In this document: piece after piece, positions 58,999 through 64,000 of the stretch | Layout: each line of letters opens with the position of its first letter | How positions within the stretch are numbered: the first letter of the stretch is position 1 | Assembly: GCA_024742475.1 (NCBI GenBank) | Contig: JANSYI010000002.1 | Location: 310,001 to 374,000 of the forward strand | Reading direction: 5' to 3' | Length of the DNA: 64,000 nt | Source of the DNA: a bacterium | Lineage (GTDB): Bacteria > Myxococcota_A > Polyangia > Nannocystales > Nannocystaceae | The notes under the pieces: model-generated | The model's database searches: none | The model's input: only the letters and a program-made list of their open reading frames with translations | Told to the model about the DNA's origin: nothing | Made by a program: the position numbers and the translations under genes

Positions 58999-59043
58999 AA
59001 CATAGCAGCGAACGCCCCGGATTTGGCCCGTTCGCGCTACACT
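58999..59043. promoter_or_regulatory. Divergent -10 elements between the aminotransferase and sucA
   Basis: Leftward TATGTT (59004-58999) is 7 nt from the aminotransferase GTG; rightward TACACT (59038-59043) is 16 nt from the sucA ATG, with a second GC-TAGCCC closer to it. Each is preceded by GC. Confidence 0.4.
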
Positions 59044-59059
59044 GCCGGCCGCTAGCCCC

Positions 59060-61846
59060 ATGGACGCCGAGCGATCCCTCAGCAGCCACAACATCGCCTT
59101 CCTCGAAGCGATCTACGAGCAGTACGAACGAGACCCGGACTCCGTGAGCCCCGACTGGCGCGCGTTGATCGAGTATGAGCGCGGCCGCAACGGCGCCGGC
59201 TCGGGCGGCGTCCTGCTCGAACGTCGCAACGGCGTCGTCGAGCACGTCCCCAGCGACGTCGAGCAGGTCATGCTGCAAAAGCAGGTCGATCGACTGATCG
59301 AGAACTACCGCCTCATCGGACACCTGCGCGCCGACATCGATCCGCTCGAGCGGCCCCGCCCCGCCGTGCGCGAAGGCCTCGACCTCGACTACTTCCGACT
59401 CGGCGAGGAGCATCTCGACCGCGAGTTCTCGGCCGGCCGCCTCTTCGAGGGCCACCAGCTGGTCAAGCTGCGCGACATCATCGACAAGCTCCAGCGCATC
59501 TACTGCCGCCGCATCGGCGTCGAGTACTGGGACCTGCACGACGTGTCCATGCGCAGCTGGCTGCGCGACCGCATGGAGAGCACCGAGAACGTCGTCGTGC
59601 CGAGCAAGGAAGAGCAGCTCGACCTGTGGCGCTCTCTGGCTCGCTGCGACGAGATCGACAACTTCCTCCACACCAAGTTCCTCGGTGCCAAGCGGTTCTC
59701 GGTCGCCGGTGCCGAGAGCGTGCTCGCGCTGCTGCACACGCTCATCGAAGCGGGCGGCGCCCAGGGTGTGGAAGAGGTCCTCATGGGCATGGCCCACCGC
59801 GGACGGCTCGCCGTGATGATGAACATCTTCGGGCAGACGCCGGCGCAGATCTTCGAGAAGTTCGAAGGCGGCGATCCGTGGGCCCACCTGGGCACCGGGG
59901 ACGTGAAGTATCACCTGGGCTGCTACCGCAACTACACCACCCGCGAAGGGCGGGCGATGTACCTCGCGCTGGCGTTCAACCCCAGCCACCTCGAGGCGAT
60001 CACCCCCGTCATCGCCGGCCGCGTGCGCGCGAGCCAAGACAAACGGCCCCCCGGTGAGGAGACGAAGGTTCTCGGTGTCACCATGCACGGCGACGCCGCG
60101 GTCATGGGCCAGGGTGTCTACGCTGAGACGCTCAACCTCGGCCGCCTGCAGGGCTACGGCAACAAGGGGACCATTCGCGTCGTCATCAACAACCAGGTCG
60201 GCTTCACCACCGACCCCGACGACTCGCGCTCGACGGTCTACCCCACCGCGGTGGCCGACATGCTCAACGCGCCGGTCTTTCACGTCAACGGCGACGACCC
60301 CGAGGCCGCCGCCTACGCCGCCAAGCTCGCCGTCGAGTACCGCCAGAAGTTCGAGACCGACGTCATCATCGACCTGGTCTGCTACCGAAAGTTCGGCCAC
60401 AACGAGGGCGACGAGCCCACGTTCACGCAGCCGGAGATGTACCGGCGCATCAAGGGCCGCAAGTCGGTCCGAGAGCGCTACGAAGAACGGCTGCTCGAGC
60501 GAGGCACGATCACGCAGAAGGACCTCGACGAGCATCGCAAGGCCCTGCACGCCGAGTTCGAAGAGGCCCTCGCCGCGGTGCGCAAGAGCAGTAACGACGG
60601 CCCAGCCAAGTCCCCCATGCACGGGGTCTGGGAGAGCTTCGCCGGCGGGCCCGACGAACACGTCGAGGACGCCGACACCACCGTCGACGCCGAGCGGCTC
60701 GACGCCCTGGCAGAGAAGATCATCGCCGTGCCCGACACCTTCACGCTGCACCGCAAGCTGCAGCGCTTCGTCAAGGAGCTCGGCGAGATGGCGCGCGGAG
60801 AGGCACCGCTGAGCTGGGCCGCCGCGGAGCACCTCACCTACGCCTCGTTGCTGACCGAGGGTTACAACGTCCGCATCTCGGGCCAGGACGCCATCCGGGG
60901 CACGTTCACGCACCGCCACGTGGGCTGGACCGACAACGACAGCAACGTCCGCTACTTCCCGCTGAAGAACCTCGCGCCCGACCAGGGTCGCTTCGACTGC
61001 TTCAACAGCCCGCTGTCGGAGTTCGGCGTGCTGGGCTTCGAGTTCGGCTACAGCCTCGCGGCTCCGGACACGCTGCTCATCTGGGAAGCTCAGTTCGGCG
61101 ACTTCGCCAACGGCGCGCAGGTCATCATCGACCAGTTCCTCAGCAGCTCCGAAGACAAGTGGAACCGCATCAGCGGCCTCGTCATGTTCTTGCCTCATGG
61201 CTACGAGGGACAGGGCCCCGAGCACAGCAGCGCTCGTCTCGAGCGGTTCCTGCAGCTGTGCGCCGAGGACAACATGCAGGTCTGCAACCTCACCTCGCCC
61301 GCGCAGGTGTTCCACGCGCTGCGACGTCAGATTCACCGCAAGTGGCGCAAGCCGCTGGTCGTCATGACGCCCAAGAGCCTGCTGCGGACCCGCGAGTCGT
61401 TCTCGCCCCGCGAGGAGCTCACCCGAGGCGGGTTCAAGCGCCTCATCGACGACGCCGCCGTCGATGACGAGGGGGCCAAGAAGGTCCGACGCGTGATGTT
61501 CTGCAGCGGCAAGGTCTTCTACGACCTCGCCAAGCACCGCGAAGAGACCGGCCGCAAGGACGTCGCCATCGTTCGCATCGAGCAGTTCTATCCCTTCCCC
61601 GCCGACGCCGCGAAGGCGGCCATGAAGCGATACAGCAAGGCCACCGAGGTGTTCTGGGTTCAAGAGGAGCCCAAGAACATGGGTGGCTGGCAGTTCATCC
61701 GGCCCTACCTCGAAGAGGTCATCGGAGAGCTCCCCTTGAAATACGCAGGCCGAGTACCCAGTGCCTCGCCCGCCACCGGCTCGAACGCAGCCCACAAGCT
61801 CGAGCAGGACATGATCATGAAGGCAGCGTTTGCCGACCTTGCCTAA
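59060..61846 (+). CDS. sucA: 2-oxoglutarate dehydrogenase E1 component
   Basis: A 928-residue thiamine-diphosphate enzyme, the E1 of 2-oxoglutarate dehydrogenase in the TCA cycle. It begins SSHNIAFLEAIYEQYERDPD, then EYWDLHDVSMRSWLRDRME, MAHRGRLAVMMNIFGQTPAQ and GDVKYHLGCY; the ThDP-binding HGDAAVMGQGVYAETLNL and VINNQVGFTTDPDDSRS are intact, as are the C-terminal LIWEAQFGDFANGAQVIIDQ and VQEEPKNMGGWQFI. Length (about 930) is normal. It is followed by sucB and lpd in order, a complete complex operon. No Shine-Dalgarno. Confidence 0.95.
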   Translation: MDAERSLSSHNIAFLEAIYEQYERDPDSVSPDWRALIEYERGRNGAGSGGVLLERRNGVVEHVPSDVEQVMLQKQVDRLIENYRLIGHLRADIDPLERPRPAVREGLDLDYFRLGEEHLDREFSAGRLFEGHQLVKLRDIIDKLQRIYCRRIGVEYWDLHDVSMRSWLRDRMESTENVVVPSKEEQLDLWRSLARCDEIDNFLHTKFLGAKRFSVAGAESVLALLHTLIEAGGAQGVEEVLMGMAHRGRLAVMMNIFGQTPAQIFEKFEGGDPWAHLGTGDVKYHLGCYRNYTTREGRAMYLALAFNPSHLEAITPVIAGRVRASQDKRPPGEETKVLGVTMHGDAAVMGQGVYAETLNLGRLQGYGNKGTIRVVINNQVGFTTDPDDSRSTVYPTAVADMLNAPVFHVNGDDPEAAAYAAKLAVEYRQKFETDVIIDLVCYRKFGHNEGDEPTFTQPEMYRRIKGRKSVRERYEERLLERGTITQKDLDEHRKALHAEFEEALAAVRKSSNDGPAKSPMHGVWESFAGGPDEHVEDADTTVDAERLDALAEKIIAVPDTFTLHRKLQRFVKELGEMARGEAPLSWAAAEHLTYASLLTEGYNVRISGQDAIRGTFTHRHVGWTDNDSNVRYFPLKNLAPDQGRFDCFNSPLSEFGVLGFEFGYSLAAPDTLLIWEAQFGDFANGAQVIIDQFLSSSEDKWNRISGLVMFLPHGYEGQGPEHSSARLERFLQLCAEDNMQVCNLTSPAQVFHALRRQIHRKWRKPLVVMTPKSLLRTRESFSPREELTRGGFKRLIDDAAVDDEGAKKVRRVMFCSGKVFYDLAKHREETGRKDVAIVRIEQFYPFPADAAKAAMKRYSKATEVFWVQEEPKNMGGWQFIRPYLEEVIGELPLKYAGRVPSASPATGSNAAHKLEQDMIMKAAFADLA

Positions 61847-61895
61847 CGGCCCCCCCCCCCGCTAGCTCCCACTCTCAAGCAACGCCAACACAACA

Positions 61896-63104
61896 ATGGC
61901 TATCGATATCCTGGTTCCACAAATGGGCGAGTCGGTCACCGAAGGTGTGATCGCCCAATGGCTCAAGAACGAAGGCGACACCGTGTCCGCCGACGAGCCG
62001 CTCGTCGAAGTCGAGACCGACAAGATCACCGTCGAAGTCCCCGCCCCCTCGGCGGGCGTGCTCACCAAGCAGTCTGCTGGTGAAGGCGACACGGTCAACG
62101 TCGGCGACATCATCGGCTCGATCGACGCAGACGGCGCGGCAGCGTCCGCCCCCTCGGGCGACGCAAAGCAGCCGCCCGCTCCCGCTGCGGAGGCCCAAAG
62201 CGACAAGGCCCCCGCGATGCCGGCGGCCCGCGCCGAGGCCCAGCGGACGGGCGTCGACCTGGGCAGCGTCGATGGCACCGGTCGTGGCGGCCGCGTGCTC
62301 AAGGAAGACGTTCAACGGGCCGCGTCCTCCAAGGCTTCAGCCCCCAAAGCCTCGGCCTCCAAGGCCCCCGCTTCGCCGCCGGCGGTCTCCCGCAAGGCCG
62401 ACGAAGGCCGCGAGACTCGCAAGAAGATGACGCCGCTTCGTCGTCGCGTGGCCGAGCGCCTCGTGCAGTCGCAGCACACCGCCGCCATCCTCACCACCTT
62501 CAACGAGGTGGACATGTCGGCCGTCATCGCCCTGCGCTCCAAGTGGAAGCAGAAGTTCGTCGACAACCACGGCGTCAAGCTCGGCTTCATGTCGTTCTTC
62601 GTCAAAGCGGCGATCAAGGCGCTCAAGGCCTTCCCGCCCGTCAACGCCGAGATCGACGGCGAAGAGGTCATCTACAAGCACTACTACGACGTCGGCGTGG
62701 CCGTGGGCGGAGGCAAGGGCCTCGTCGTCCCGGTGATCCGCGACGCCGACCGCCTCTCCTTCGCCGAGATCGAGAAGACCATTGGCGACTATGGCAAGCG
62801 CGCCAAGGACAACAAGCTCACCCTCGACGAGCTCACCGGCGGCACGTTCACCATCTCCAACGGCGGCGTCTACGGCTCGATGCTGTCCACGCCGATCCTC
62901 AACCCGCCGCAGACCGGCATCCTCGGCCTGCACAACATCGTCGAGCGTGCGGTCGTCGTCGACGGCAAGGTCGAGGTCCGGCCGGTCATGTACCTCGCGC
63001 TCAGCTACGACCACCGCCTCATCGACGGTCGTGAAGCGGTGCGGTTCCTCGTCACCATCAAAGAAGCGCTCGAAGATCCCGAGCGCCTCTTCCTGGGGGT
63101 CTGA
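61896..63104 (+). CDS. sucB: Dihydrolipoyl succinyltransferase (E2)
   Basis: A 402-residue E2 of the 2-oxoglutarate dehydrogenase complex. One lipoyl domain at 1-78 with lipoyl Lys43 in [12 protein letters not shown], an Ala/Pro-rich linker, E3-binding domain at about 108-145 ([20 protein letters not shown]), a second linker rich in Lys/Ala/Ser/Pro, and the catalytic domain with His/Asp in [14 protein letters not shown]. The succinyl-specific block [20 protein letters not shown] agrees. It begins 49 nt after sucA (that gap holds a run of 10 C) and ends 3 nt before lpd. Confidence 0.95.
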   Translation: MAIDILVPQMGESVTEGVIAQWLKNEGDTVSADEPLVEVETDKITVEVPAPSAGVLTKQSAGEGDTVNVGDIIGSIDADGAAASAPSGDAKQPPAPAAEAQSDKAPAMPAARAEAQRTGVDLGSVDGTGRGGRVLKEDVQRAASSKASAPKASASKAPASPPAVSRKADEGRETRKKMTPLRRRVAERLVQSQHTAAILTTFNEVDMSAVIALRSKWKQKFVDNHGVKLGFMSFFVKAAIKALKAFPPVNAEIDGEEVIYKHYYDVGVAVGGGKGLVVPVIRDADRLSFAEIEKTIGDYGKRAKDNKLTLDELTGGTFTISNGGVYGSMLSTPILNPPQTGILGLHNIVERAVVVDGKVEVRPVMYLALSYDHRLIDGREAVRFLVTIKEALEDPERLFLGV

Positions 63105-63107
63105 ACC

Positions 63108-64000
63108 ATGAGCGACAACGAATTCGATCTCGTCGTCATCGGCGCAGGGCCCGGCGGCTACGTCGGGGCCATTCGCGCCGCGCAGCTGGGCATGAAGGTC
63201 GCCTGCATCGACAAAGAGGCCAAGCTCGGCGGCACCTGCCTGCGGGTGGGATGCATCCCCTCCAAGGCGCTACTCGAGTCCAGCGAGCGCTACCACCAGG
63301 CGGCCGACGGCCTGCTCGACGCGCACGGCATCAAGCTCGCCAAGGTCGAGCTCGACCTGGACGCCATGCTCGCCCGCAAGGACAAGATCGTCGACCAGCT
63401 CACCTCGGGCGTCGCCGGCCTCTTCAAGAAGAACGGCGTCACCGCGTTTCACGGGCTGGGCAAGCTCGCCGGCGACGGCAAGGTCACCGTGCAGCTCGAA
63501 GGCGGCGGCACGCAGACGCTCACCGCCAAGAACATCCTCATCGCCACGGGCTCCGAGCCCACCACGATCCCCGGCGTCGAGCTCGACTACGACCGCGTGG
63601 GCAACTCGACGACCGCTCTGTCCTACCCGACCGTGCCCGAGCACCTCGTGGTGATCGGCGGCGGAGTCATCGGCCTCGAGCTCGGGTCGGTGTGGCGGCG
63701 CCTGGGCGCCAAGGTCACCGTGCTCGAGTACATGCCCGACTTCCTGCCCACCGTCGACAAGGACATCGCCCGGCAGGCGCTCAAGGCGTTCAAGAAGCAG
63801 GGCCTCGAGTTCAAGATGGGTGTGAAGGTCACGGGGACCAAAGTCGAAGGCGAGAAGGTCACCGTCTCCTACGAGGAGAAGGGCGAGAACAAGACCATCG
63901 AGGGCGACCGCGTGCTCGTGGCCACGGGCCGTCGCGCCAACACCGACGGCCTGGGCGCCAAGGAAGCCGGCCTGGAGATGGACAAGCGGGGCGTCATCCA
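63108..64000 (+). CDS. lpd: Dihydrolipoyl dehydrogenase (E3), 3' end outside window
   Basis: The first 297 codons of the E3 flavoprotein, which reoxidises the lipoyl arms with NAD+. FAD-binding loop VIGAGPGGYVGAIRAAQLG, redox-active disulfide GGTCLRVGCIPSKALL, and the NAD-binding GGGVIGLELGSVW are intact. The ATG at 63108 begins the Rossmann strand and comes 3 nt after sucB. The gene runs off the right edge of the window. Confidence 0.95.
   Translation, partial: MSDNEFDLVVIGAGPGGYVGAIRAAQLGMKVACIDKEAKLGGTCLRVGCIPSKALLESSERYHQAADGLLDAHGIKLAKVELDLDAMLARKDKIVDQLTSGVAGLFKKNGVTAFHGLGKLAGDGKVTVQLEGGGTQTLTAKNILIATGSEPTTIPGVELDYDRVGNSTTALSYPTVPEHLVVIGGGVIGLELGSVWRRLGAKVTVLEYMPDFLPTVDKDIARQALKAFKKQGLEFKMGVKVTGTKVEGEKVTVSYEEKGENKTIEGDRVLVATGRRANTDGLGAKEAGLEMDKRGVI

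Noticed and set aside
58757..61795. Long minus-strand open frame (about 1000 codons)
   Set aside because: Antisense shadow of sucA; the true minus-strand gene there is the aminotransferase in a different frame.

Overview
The window is very GC-rich, has few gaps between genes, and looks like the chromosome of a myxobacterium, most likely of the Nannocystaceae (Nannocystis/Enhygromyxa/Plesiocystis type). The clues are secreted lipoproteins with Thr/Asp/Ser-rich linkers straight after the lipobox, two Ser/Thr kinases fused to TPR tails, a tandem cysteine-repeat lipoprotein, a TonB-dependent receptor with a carboxypeptidase-like N-terminal domain, and paired DUF1592/DUF1552 secreted proteins. This assignment is an inference from gene content. 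No rRNA, tRNA, CRISPR array, transposase or phage gene was seen.

Layout. 1-5.7 kb: end of a GltS-type symporter, a lipoprotein plus TonB receptor pair, and an Eis-like acetyltransferase. 5.8-13.1 kb: sugar and fatty-acid metabolism (fused transaldolase/glucose-6-phosphate isomerase, glucokinase, long-chain acyl-CoA synthetase) with a secreted unknown between. 13.1-24.9 kb: a complete but split ebo locus. eboD-eboE-eboC run rightward with 4-bp start/stop overlaps; eboA-eboB-eboF run leftward with the same overlaps. Between the halves lie a small winged-helix protein, a zinc ribbon/N2227-like methyltransferase/PqqD-like protein, and a DUF1592+DUF1552 pair. 24.9-36 kb: two paralogous membrane proteins with acidic tails, a kinase-TPR protein, a diguanylate cyclase, a GT4 glycosyltransferase/TPR/CPBP-protease operon and a CBM9-like lipoprotein. 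36-38 kb: a divergent TetR/cytochrome P450 pair with two operator-like palindromes. 38-49 kb: an Ig-domain lipoprotein, the cysteine-repeat lipoprotein, a second kinase-TPR, a lipoprotein cytochrome c divergent from a sulfite-oxidase-like molybdoenzyme, and a membrane protein with a long Lys/Gly/Ala repeat tail. 49-52.5 kb: a leftward operon (PPC protein, coiled-coil protein, unknown protein) and a broken ECF sigma factor gene. 52.5-59 kb: M20 peptidase (CTG start), a purple-acid-phosphatase-like lipoprotein, a PilZ protein, and an aminotransferase/BASS transporter operon. 59-64 kb: sucA-sucB-lpd (2-oxoglutarate dehydrogenase), cut off by the window end.

Two themes recur. First, many genes have no Shine-Dalgarno but a TANNNT hexamer, usually preceded by GC, ending 6-8 nt before the start codon, which suggests leaderless or nearly leaderless transcripts. 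It also revises some starts (eboA, the aminotransferase). Second, the split ebo locus with its embedded methyltransferase is the best candidate for an unusual metabolite-processing or export system.
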